Shown piece by piece: positions 55,060-62,902 of a stretch of 64,000 bases of DNA (position 1 is its first letter; each line of letters begins with the position of its first letter). The DNA lies in NCBI GenBank assembly GCA_963711495.1, contig CAVQEK010000007.1, positions 62,001 to 126,000 of the forward strand. The letters are read 5' to 3'. A model generated the notes under the pieces. It was not told the origin of the DNA. It ran no database searches and was given only the letters and a program-made list of their open reading frames with translations. The stretch comes from CAVQEK01 sp963711495 (GTDB taxonomy: Bacteria > Bacteroidota > Bacteroidia > Cytophagales > Cyclobacteriaceae). The position numbers and the translations under genes were made by a program.

Positions 55060-56007
55060 TTAGATAACTTCACCAAACTTATCCTTGGCGGTGCGCTTGA
55101 ATATTTCATAATCCCGGAATGCAGCGATACCCCCGGCAGCGGTGGTGGAAACCGCACCTGTTAAATTGCCAAATCTCTGGCATTCGGCAACGTCCTTTCC
55201 ATTTATAAATTTATATATAAACCCGGCATTAAAACTATCTCCGGCACCAATCGCATCTATCACCTGCGTGTTCAAAAAAGGTGGCAAGGCTATCAGTTGA
55301 TTTTTATTATGAATAAGCGATCCCTTATTGCCCCGCTTGATAGCTAGGATGTTGGTATGCATCTTAATGGACTCGATGGCTACATCTAAATTGCTTTTCC
55401 CGGTTAACTGCATCAGTTCCCTTTCGTTGGGCAGGAAGACATCTACATTTGGCAATACATCCAAAAAATCCAGATTCCATTTCTCCAGAGGATCCCACTG
55501 CATATCGAACGATGTTGTCAAACCCAGATTTTTTGCTTCACGAAATAGCCCACCCAAACCTTGCCACATCCCAGGCTGTAGAAAATAAGAAGAAAAATGA
55601 AGATGTCTGGCTTTCTTCAAATCATCTCTGGAAATATCATCTGTTGTAAGATATTCCATCGCTCCGGGATAGGTTGTATTCGCTCTGTCTTCATTAATAT
55701 TCAAGATTACTGTAGCTCCGGTACCATGATATTCATCCATTTTGATCATCGAGGTATCAACATGTTTATCCTTTAGATTCTCAATGACAATTTCTCCGAA
55801 TTTGTCATTTCCTATCTTCCCTATGAACGCTACACGAGCGCCCAAACTTGAAATGTTGCTGGCGAAAATAGCCGATGAACTTCCCAATGTTAATGTCATT
55901 TGGTGCGCCAGAACTTCTTTTCCTATTTCAGGAAATTTTTCAATCTCATCCATGATGAGATCTACATTCAATTCTCCTACAACTAATACGTCAAATTTTT
56001 TTTCCAT
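55060..56007 (-). CDS. PfkB-family carbohydrate kinase
   Basis: Protein of 315 residues. The PfkB N-terminal block has FDVLVVGELNVDLIMDEIEK, LTLGSSSAIFASNISSLGAR and IGKIGNDKFGEIV. The C-terminal signature is VIDAIGAGDSFNAGFIYKF with the catalytic Asp. It is similar to sugar kinases of the ribokinase/2-keto-3-deoxygluconate kinase group; the substrate is not clear. The gene converges with the LacI gene, with 33 bp between stops. It probably phosphorylates a monosaccharide from the polymer. Confidence 0.87.
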   Translation of the reverse strand: MEKKFDVLVVGELNVDLIMDEIEKFPEIGKEVLAHQMTLTLGSSSAIFASNISSLGARVAFIGKIGNDKFGEIVIENLKDKHVDTSMIKMDEYHGTGATVILNINEDRANTTYPGAMEYLTTDDISRDDLKKARHLHFSSYFLQPGMWQGLGGLFREAKNLGLTTSFDMQWDPLEKWNLDFLDVLPNVDVFLPNERELMQLTGKSNLDVAIESIKMHTNILAIKRGNKGSLIHNKNQLIALPPFLNTQVIDAIGAGDSFNAGFIYKFINGKDVAECQRFGNLTGAVSTTAAGGIAAFRDYEIFKRTAKDKFGEVI

Positions 56008-56072
56008 TTGCTCTGTTTTAATCTCAATTTAAATCTAAAAAGGAAGATGTGCGAAGTCTCCCCCATCTCATC

Positions 56073-56495
56073 TCAAAACTTAATTCTTTGTCGATCGCGA
56101 CACACCCATGAACCCAGTCGTAAGTTGACAACAATGATCCCTATCACTGCAAAAATACAGAAGTAGAGCAGAACCTGTTTCTCAATAATCTGGTAAAATA
56201 CACCATGTAAGGCCACCAATCCAAACAGCACATAATTTTATCGTTGCAACTTCTTCCATTTCTTCCGGCCTAGTGTGCGGAGCCTAAGGTCATTTGACGT
56301 TGCAAGAAGCAAAGCCAAAATAAGCATTGCAACCAGACCTGTATAATTTGCCGCACCAAACAAGTCAAGACGAACCAATGGAAAATGCATATCTCCCTTA
56401 AAAACAGTAGCCACAACCTGCCCCTGGACGATCCGAAACAGGCCTCTGTCCCCATGTAAAACTGTATACTTTAATTCGGTATCGGCTATCGCCAA
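56073..56495 (-). pseudogene. Ferric-reductase-like / MsrQ-like transmembrane protein fragment with in-frame stop
   Basis: Reads ADTELKYTVLHGDRGLFRIV, then GLVAMLILALLLATSNDLRL and TLGRKKWKKLQR, stops at TAA (56240-56238), and continues in frame NYVLFGLVALHGVFYQIIEK, YFCIFAVIGIIVVNLRL to TGA at 56073-56075. The helix-loop with TSND and LGRKKWKKLQR resembles the heme-binding transmembrane domain of MsrQ/ferric reductases, but the N-terminal His helices are missing. It is a fragment with one nonsense change. Confidence 0.5.
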
Positions 56496-56653
56496 AGTCA
56501 GTACTCCGGTCTGTATTTTGGAAAGTATTGATATACATGATACCAGGTTGTTGAGGGTCTTTGTCGAGGCATCTACCAGATTACGCTGATCAAAAACCTG
56601 CCTCCCTTTGTCAATACATCCAACATCCTCTCTGAGTCAGTCAGGTTTTTGCA

Positions 56654-58897
56654 TCAATGCACCAGAAAGGTCCCCGGACATCTACTGTATCCCTTGTTTC
56701 CGTAAATATCCGATGATTCGATTCCCAGTCTATACAGTTCAAATTTTTCAGCAGGAACTTTTCCGCCGAACCTGTTATCGCCAGCCACACGGTCACCGTC
56801 TATTCCGACGTCGTTCAGTTCTATATTCAGAAAATTTTCAGGACCATTGTCTGAGATCAACCGGGCCTTTACCCATCTGACCTTTCCCCCATCATAAACC
56901 CAGGCGTGCACAATATTATCACCCGTTATCTCAGCCTTTCGCAACATAGGTGCAATGGTATCCTTACCAGATACCTTTATTCGTATTTTCCCATTTTTTA
57001 TAATATGATAGGGATAATCCGGCAACCAGTAAGTGGCAAAAAATTCTACCATCTGATTGTCAGGGGTTTCCGAAGAGATCAAAGGGATGGAGTATTTTTC
57101 CGAGCCACCCACGTGATCATAGCTGCCCCAGTTATCCGATTCCCTGAACCTAAGTCCCAAAGGGTTAATATACTGGTCATTTGTGAACAGTTCCGTTCTG
57201 TGGTACAATCCGCTGTCCCCGACCAGGAGTACTATGGATTCTCCGGGATTGGCAATGCCGTCTCCGTTTCCGTTACCCAAAAAAACCGAAGCCGTATCAT
57301 CACCGGCCACGGCGACCGTAAAATAATTGCCATCGGCCACAACAACATCTTTAAACTCCCCGACTTCAGGTCGTACAGGTATGGTAAAATGCTGAATCCA
57401 TGCGTTTCCAAGGTCATCCTTGATCATCAGTTTGAATTTTTCAATTTCCACACTGTCACTTTTAATAATGAAGGAGAATGGGCGATCGGACTCCGCAAGT
57501 CCGTTGACATCCACCTTACCATATTCGGCTACGGCATTCATAATTTCCGCATCACCATTCTCATCGGATAGTACCGCTTTTACATTTCCGGACTTTCCGG
57601 TTCCCTTATTCAACAAACTGACCTTGAGGTTCACCACCTTTCCGGGCACTACCCAATTTATATTGGTAACTTTCTGCGCCGTCATACACAATTTTGGTCC
57701 GCTATCTGTTGTACCGATGCCAATTTCATGGAGCGCCCCATCCGTTATAATTTCAATTCTTCCTTCTTCATCACTGTTTACCACGTATTGGGCGTGGCTT
57801 CCTGCCGTCAGGTTTACATCATTTATGACGTAAGTATGGTGCTTTTCATAGTTCGGTGCAGTGGTTACAGTAACTTTCACAAAAGGCATAACAGAACCGT
57901 TGGGAAGAAATTCCTTTACCGAGCATCTGAACCCGCGATCGTTTACATTTTCCAAAAGGGTAAAACCGGGATAATGACGGTCAGAACTTACTTCGTAACC
58001 CCAAACTTTAAATTCGGGATAAACATCAATATGACTCCATGTTTCCGGTTTGGGAAGTGGGTTTTTAAACGTGTCGAGTATAAAATCAAACATCTCGCCA
58101 AGACCACAGGTCGTATGGTCTGCATGATAGATCTTGTATTCATAATTATCCAACACCCTGGCCCATATCCTATTCATATCTTGATGATAGGCACGGATAA
58201 AATCCTGATCACCATAGTTTAAACGTAACTTGACTCCCGCGTAGTTTTTATACATATCCAGATGCCGGTATTCCACGGGAAAATCATAAGGGCCCACTAC
58301 AAATTCCGTTGAGCCACAAAAGTTCCCTGCCGCACAAACCATCTCGGGATATTTGCCTGCAATCCAAAAAGTCATAAACCCACCCATCGACAAGCCGGAT
58401 ATTGCCCGGTGATCCCTGTCGGGAATGGTTCGGTAGTTGGCATCGATATACTTTACAATTTCCGGGAAGTAGAGCGGAAACTGGCGGTATGTTTCCACGG
58501 GTCCGATATTGTAGGGTCTGAGGTAATAAGGATCGCCAGGATTGCGGTTATAGCCATCCGGCTTGACCACGATCACGTCGTGCCGAGCGACATAGTTGGC
58601 AATGTTGTCGCCATTGTTATTGCCTCCCTGGTCGATATCAGGCGTATTGATACTTCCGAAATAGCGTTGAGACCAGCCATGGTAAAAATAAATGACAGGG
58701 TAATACCTGTCGGTGTGCTGAAAATACCCCGGAGGAAGGAAGATGCGGTAATTTCTCATTTCACCGAACACTTCACTGTAATGTTGCGAATCGATGATGG
58801 TTACTCCTCCGTTATTGGACACCACTTCAAAAAAAGTAAATACCAACAACAAGCCTGGTAAGCATTTTATCATCAATTTTCCGGTTTTCCGTTTCAT
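56654..58897 (-). CDS. Secreted esterase (Esterase D / CE1-like) with long beta-rich C-terminal region
   Basis: Protein of 747 residues with signal segment MIKCLPGLLLVFTFFEVVSN. The N-terminal ~310 residues are an alpha/beta hydrolase of the esterase D type: NYRIFLPPGYFQHTDRYYPV, YFYHGWSQRYFGS, nucleophile Ser in HRAISGLSMGGFMTFWIAGK, LNYGDQDFIRAYHQDMNRIW (likely acid) and YHADHTTCGLGEMFD (likely His). The remaining ~430 residues are beta-rich repeats of unknown role, with GNGNGDGIANPGESI, a segment seen in surface repeat proteins. It probably removes ester groups (acetyl, feruloyl or similar) from polysaccharide. Intact. Confidence 0.78.
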   Translation of the reverse strand: MKRKTGKLMIKCLPGLLLVFTFFEVVSNNGGVTIIDSQHYSEVFGEMRNYRIFLPPGYFQHTDRYYPVIYFYHGWSQRYFGSINTPDIDQGGNNNGDNIANYVARHDVIVVKPDGYNRNPGDPYYLRPYNIGPVETYRQFPLYFPEIVKYIDANYRTIPDRDHRAISGLSMGGFMTFWIAGKYPEMVCAAGNFCGSTEFVVGPYDFPVEYRHLDMYKNYAGVKLRLNYGDQDFIRAYHQDMNRIWARVLDNYEYKIYHADHTTCGLGEMFDFILDTFKNPLPKPETWSHIDVYPEFKVWGYEVSSDRHYPGFTLLENVNDRGFRCSVKEFLPNGSVMPFVKVTVTTAPNYEKHHTYVINDVNLTAGSHAQYVVNSDEEGRIEIITDGALHEIGIGTTDSGPKLCMTAQKVTNINWVVPGKVVNLKVSLLNKGTGKSGNVKAVLSDENGDAEIMNAVAEYGKVDVNGLAESDRPFSFIIKSDSVEIEKFKLMIKDDLGNAWIQHFTIPVRPEVGEFKDVVVADGNYFTVAVAGDDTASVFLGNGNGDGIANPGESIVLLVGDSGLYHRTELFTNDQYINPLGLRFRESDNWGSYDHVGGSEKYSIPLISSETPDNQMVEFFATYWLPDYPYHIIKNGKIRIKVSGKDTIAPMLRKAEITGDNIVHAWVYDGGKVRWVKARLISDNGPENFLNIELNDVGIDGDRVAGDNRFGGKVPAEKFELYRLGIESSDIYGNKGYSRCPGTFLVH

Positions 58898-58926
58898 AAT
58901 GTATTAAGTTACCAGCACTGCAATTC

Positions 58927-60231
58927 CTATTGACTATTTGTTATTATTTTTTGACGAGAATTCACCCTCATGATATAAGCCTGCCTGCTACCCGTTCGGG
59001 TTGAATTGAATCCGATTATATCTCCATTCTGACTCCACCGGCAGTGAAGGTCGCAGCGCCAGCCACCGGAAAATTCCTCTGGTTCGAAAAAACGCCCCAG
59101 AGACAACACGGCTTGAGTTTTCATATCCATCATGAAGATCTTCTGTTCATTCATGCCCTCACTCGGATAAGTATCGGTTATCATCCATTTCCCGTCTGGT
59201 GAAAAAGTTCCGTGAGCGTCGAAGTCAAGCAAGCCTTTGCCAAGTCGTGTATAATCTTCCTTCCCGACCGTAAACAAAACATGCGCGTATTGTTTTGCGT
59301 CGTATTTCGCGGTGATCATTAGCCGGTCGTCGTCAAGCCAATCAAAATGTGATCCTTCCCAGTCGTCGGGGAAACATCGCCGAAGCCCGGAGCCATCGAC
59401 ATTGACGGTGAAGCAGGTCGTATTTCTTCGCGGTGTCGCTCGGGCCAGCCAGAATATCTTCGTGTCTTCACGGCTAAATAATGTATGGTTGAAATATTCA
59501 ATGCCTTCGGGGGGAACTTCCGGCACCAATTCCCTAACCTGGGCCATCGATACGATCAGCTTTGCGCTTCCGGTTTCAAGATCAACCACAAATATTCCGT
59601 CGTTTTCAGGAAACTGCACATCTGCCAACGGATTCTGGCCTTCGCCTCCGTAACCGTAATCCGGGCGTGTTATGCGGATCCTGCCGTAATTGATACTTAT
59701 GGCTATCTTGCCGTCGTGGGATACTGCGCTTATAGGGTACGGAATGATTCTCTTTTCTTCTCCGGTATGCACATTAAGAATGACCGATACAAACCGGCCA
59801 TTTCGCAGATCATTGTAGATTATGAGGGAATCCGGAGAAGTCCCCAGCCAGTGCACCATGCAGCCCTGTTGGAAATTCCATGCCCTGGTCCTGGCCACCG
59901 GCTTGAATTTAAGGGTCTCAAGGTCAACGATGCCCAGTGTCACCGTATCGTTTTCCGTTGGTATTCTGTATTTCACGTCGGTTTCCAGCACTGTTGCGTA
60001 CCTTTCGGAAGCACTGAAAGAATTGATGCCGTAATAGCTCGCAAAAAAATGCTCCTTCGTGTTATCCGTTATTTGTAGCGGTGAAGAAATTTGCGGGAAA
60101 ACGGCCCCGTTATCGTCTTTGCTTTTTCTGCAACCGCCCAAAATCAGGATGGCAAAAGTCGCCATAAAGAAAATTATCGATCTGTACATAATCATAATGA
60201 CTTGGAATTTAATCAATTTATCTTGATTCAT
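58927..60231 (-). CDS. Beta-propeller lipoprotein (TolB/PD40-like, possibly PL22-related)
   Basis: Protein of 434 residues with a lipoprotein signal (FFMATFAILILGGCRKS). An internal ATG (MYRSIIFFM) may be the true start. It has TolB-like WD repeats: FVVDLETGSAKLIVSM, SREDTKIFWLARATP, FTVNVDGSGLRRCF, FDAHGTFSPDGKWMITDTYP, WRCDLHCRWSQNGDIIGFNS, RTGSRQAYIMRV. The His in DAHGTFSPDGKW and the His in CDLHCRWS resemble metal ligands of oligogalacturonate lyase (PL22), a seven-bladed propeller. Without alignment I cannot separate a lyase from a binding protein. Confidence 0.65.
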   Translation of the reverse strand: MNQDKLIKFQVIMIMYRSIIFFMATFAILILGGCRKSKDDNGAVFPQISSPLQITDNTKEHFFASYYGINSFSASERYATVLETDVKYRIPTENDTVTLGIVDLETLKFKPVARTRAWNFQQGCMVHWLGTSPDSLIIYNDLRNGRFVSVILNVHTGEEKRIIPYPISAVSHDGKIAISINYGRIRITRPDYGYGGEGQNPLADVQFPENDGIFVVDLETGSAKLIVSMAQVRELVPEVPPEGIEYFNHTLFSREDTKIFWLARATPRRNTTCFTVNVDGSGLRRCFPDDWEGSHFDWLDDDRLMITAKYDAKQYAHVLFTVGKEDYTRLGKGLLDFDAHGTFSPDGKWMITDTYPSEGMNEQKIFMMDMKTQAVLSLGRFFEPEEFSGGWRCDLHCRWSQNGDIIGFNSTRTGSRQAYIMRVNSRQKIITNSQ

Positions 60232-60384
60232 TTAGAGTTCACAAACGAAGAATAGATCATCGTGATCAACTGTATAATGTTCGTCAACAGGTTTTAACTA
60301 TTTGCGCATTCAAAGTCTCACCATCCTGACCTGTTCAGTTTCCTGACGGTACAATTTCTCTTTTTTTGTCAAGTTTTCCTTCAA

Positions 60385-60825
60385 TTAATGCTTTTCCCTA
60401 ACCACCGTGAAGTGAGCAGTAGTTACCAAAGATCTGAAATCCATATCCGCCGTCTTTTTAATGATGAACTTGTCTTTCGTCCACTTTTTGTCAAAATTAG
60501 GGTTGCAGGGATAGCGGGTCCAGTGAATACTGTCGTCAGAGGTAGCGTAGCCCAGGTATTTCGGGTCAGTATCTTTGTCCAAATAGCCCGAGTACCACAT
60601 TTTATATTTTCCATCTCCTTGCAGGATGTAGCCCCGTTCCCGATTATTCCGGTCCCAGGTATCGGTATCCGTTCCGCTGAAAATTGGATTGCGTTCGTAA
60701 GGGGTAAAAGAGACCATTTCCGGGGGAAATGCCTCAGAAGAACCGGATCCGGTCTTCTTTTTTGAACCACAGGCGATCAGCAAAAAAACCAAGGCCTATA
60801 CGATAAACTGCCCTATGACTTTCAT
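60385..60825 (-). pseudogene. Truncated five-bladed-propeller glycosidase-like lipoprotein, nonsense in the signal peptide
   Basis: The ATG at 60825 gives MKVIGQFIV, then a TAG stop at 60798-60796, then ALVFLLIACGSKKKTGS, a lipoprotein signal. The following part, FTPYERNPIFSGTDTDTWDR, GYILQGDGKYKMWYSGY and YLGYATSDDSIHWTRYPCNP, is the first blade or two of a GH43/GH32/GH130-type beta-propeller. After ~105 codons it changes to DMDFRSLVTTAHFTVVREKH and stops; that end does not look like the middle of such an enzyme. It is a double-damaged gene (stop plus internal deletion or fusion). Confidence 0.6.
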
Positions 60826-60949
60826 CTTTATAGTTTTAATATATAAATATCAATTAATGATCATTTCATCTGTTTCTGTCAGACTTCCCGGAAAGGAACA
60901 AACGGCAATATGCCTACAATTTACGCCATTACATCATTCCGTCCACCCA

Positions 60950-62842
60950 TTATTTAAACGGCGTGGCCAGGTATCCCTCGATATCCGTCCAGTGCCGCAG
61001 CATGATCTTCCTTTTGGACTTAAGCTGCCCGATTAGGTCCGGACCGAGCAAAAATGTATCCTCATACTTCGGGTCTTTGGCATGGGCAATGAATTCCATC
61101 CCGCCATCTTCCAGCACATCGATCAGATCCTGGGTATTGTCCAACTCATCCCGCATCACAGCATTAAATGCCTGCAAGTCGGGATCACCCTCCCAGGTGG
61201 GGCTTTTATCAGGCCGGTGAGGGGGCATGCTGAGTTTGTCGGCATTGCGGTCCCGAATCGCTTGTGCCTCGGCAAAATTTCCGATGGTCCGGAAAATACT
61301 GCTGTGGATCTTCAGGGCTGTCGCCAGATGTTGAAGAAAAGCCTTTTCCGGGGCATTCTCACTGGCTTTTTCTATCAAATCGATCGTCCGGTTGATCTTT
61401 GAGGTGTAATTACCTGCTGCTCCGGAAGCGAGGGTCCGGTGGGCGCCATGAATGTCGGTGAAATCCATCCGCGCCTCCTTTTCGGACGGATTGAATACAT
61501 ATGGCAGAAAATAAGCTTCTTCCTCCGGGGACAACCTGTCCGGGGCAATAACAAGCGGCCTGGTGATCTGCCGTTCGGACACGCCCCAATAGATCCCGGA
61601 TGCGCCACCCAACGCTGTGCTTCTGTACTGATCGGCCTCCTCCAGGATCTGAAAAGCCTTAAACAACGGATCGGCCCCTTCTTCGCCCCCCCAATCATGG
61701 CAAAGTTGTTTCAATTGCTCCAATTCTGCGATCACTCCTTCATCACCAGGATGTTTCAAATTCGCCACCAACAGGTCGAGATATTTGTCTGTCGTCGCAA
61801 GCGGCTCATATCCCCTGTCATAGGAAGCCCTGAAATTGATGAAGATCGTATTGGCCGGTTCATCTTTGATGGAATTGACATTCCTGATGATCTCCAACGG
61901 GTCGAACAATCCGCGCACAGGATAGTTACCCAAGATCATGCTGTTTATTCCCTGTACAATGTCCGACCGGTGACCCTGGAAATAACATCCTTCCGGAAGA
62001 TGCTGATAAATATCCTTCATTTCTTCGTCGGAAAACATAGATCCTACCAGGTAAATAGAAATATCCCGGCCGGCTTCCGCAGCGCCTGCTTTAAAAGTAT
62101 TCATCAGCGTTTCGACCCGCTCTCCCATGCTCTTGTTTTTGCAATGTGCCGGGCCATTGGGGCCGACATACTGCCAGTCGGACCAGCAGATCCCTGAACC
62201 GGCGTCATTAGTCTTAAAAAAGAAGGTATGTATCTCCGGCACATTCTTCAGCAATTCGGCTACCATGTTACGGTACATTTCCTGGGTTTCTTTCACACTG
62301 ACGCAGGGCGCAAATGCCGGATGATTCCCGCGCCTGGGGTGATCAACCCTCGGTCCGCGCAGATGGGGATATTTTTCAAAGAATGCGTCGGGCAGAAAAT
62401 TGGGTTCATAACTCCAAAAGGCGGCGTCCAGTCCGTATTCGCGCAAGATCTTTGCTTTCGCCAGCAGCAGTTCGCGGTTTTTCTTCACAAAATCAGCCGG
62501 AATGAACGGGGCAATTTTAGGATCAGGGAAAAACTTATAGGGCGTAGGATTATAACTCGCGTACTCATACCAGGAATTTCTCCCCTCGGGGATCTCATAA
62601 AAACCTTTTTCCGCCAAAGTACTGATGTTGATCTCGACCCGGCCGAATGGTTTCAGCCGGGAGGCCTGCTTGGCCAACGCCCGGAATTCATCCAGGTCTT
62701 TGATTGGCGCATGGATCACAAATACTTTCTCTTTGCTTTTCCCCGGGTCGTGAACCGCTTTTTCTTTTCCTTCATTGTTCTCATCTGCCTTCCCGATATT
62801 GATTGATGTCAATAAAAGCAAGCATGCCAATAAGAAACGCAT
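60950..62842 (-). CDS. Secreted protein of unknown family, glycosidase-like
   Basis: Start chosen at 62842 (MRFLLACLLLLTSINIGKA, signal peptide); starts at 62875 and 62866 are possible. The ~630-residue protein has the features of a TIM-barrel hydrolase: VFVIHAPIKDLDEFRALAKQ, FGRVEINISTLAEKGFYEIP, AAFWSYEPNFLPDAFFEKYP, IHTFFFKTNDAGSGICWSDW, GEEGADPLFKAFQILEEADQ and a C-terminal helical region. Acidic residues in FKTNDAGSG and YEPNF are candidate catalytic groups. I do not recognise the family. It is in the same minus-strand run as the partial gene to its right (27 bp upstream of an alternative start). Confidence 0.6.
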   Translation of the reverse strand: MRFLLACLLLLTSINIGKADENNEGKEKAVHDPGKSKEKVFVIHAPIKDLDEFRALAKQASRLKPFGRVEINISTLAEKGFYEIPEGRNSWYEYASYNPTPYKFFPDPKIAPFIPADFVKKNRELLLAKAKILREYGLDAAFWSYEPNFLPDAFFEKYPHLRGPRVDHPRRGNHPAFAPCVSVKETQEMYRNMVAELLKNVPEIHTFFFKTNDAGSGICWSDWQYVGPNGPAHCKNKSMGERVETLMNTFKAGAAEAGRDISIYLVGSMFSDEEMKDIYQHLPEGCYFQGHRSDIVQGINSMILGNYPVRGLFDPLEIIRNVNSIKDEPANTIFINFRASYDRGYEPLATTDKYLDLLVANLKHPGDEGVIAELEQLKQLCHDWGGEEGADPLFKAFQILEEADQYRSTALGGASGIYWGVSERQITRPLVIAPDRLSPEEEAYFLPYVFNPSEKEARMDFTDIHGAHRTLASGAAGNYTSKINRTIDLIEKASENAPEKAFLQHLATALKIHSSIFRTIGNFAEAQAIRDRNADKLSMPPHRPDKSPTWEGDPDLQAFNAVMRDELDNTQDLIDVLEDGGMEFIAHAKDPKYEDTFLLGPDLIGQLKSKRKIMLRHWTDIEGYLATPFK

Positions 62843-62902
62843 TTTCCTCACATCATTTCTAATCATATCCTCCAAAATTAAGATCTCAATATTTCCATCT
62901 GT

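Noticed and set aside
56906..57571. Long plus-strand frame of 221 codons, and similar ones at 57728 and 61439
   Set aside because: They lie fully antisense to well-supported secreted protein genes and have no recognisable domains.
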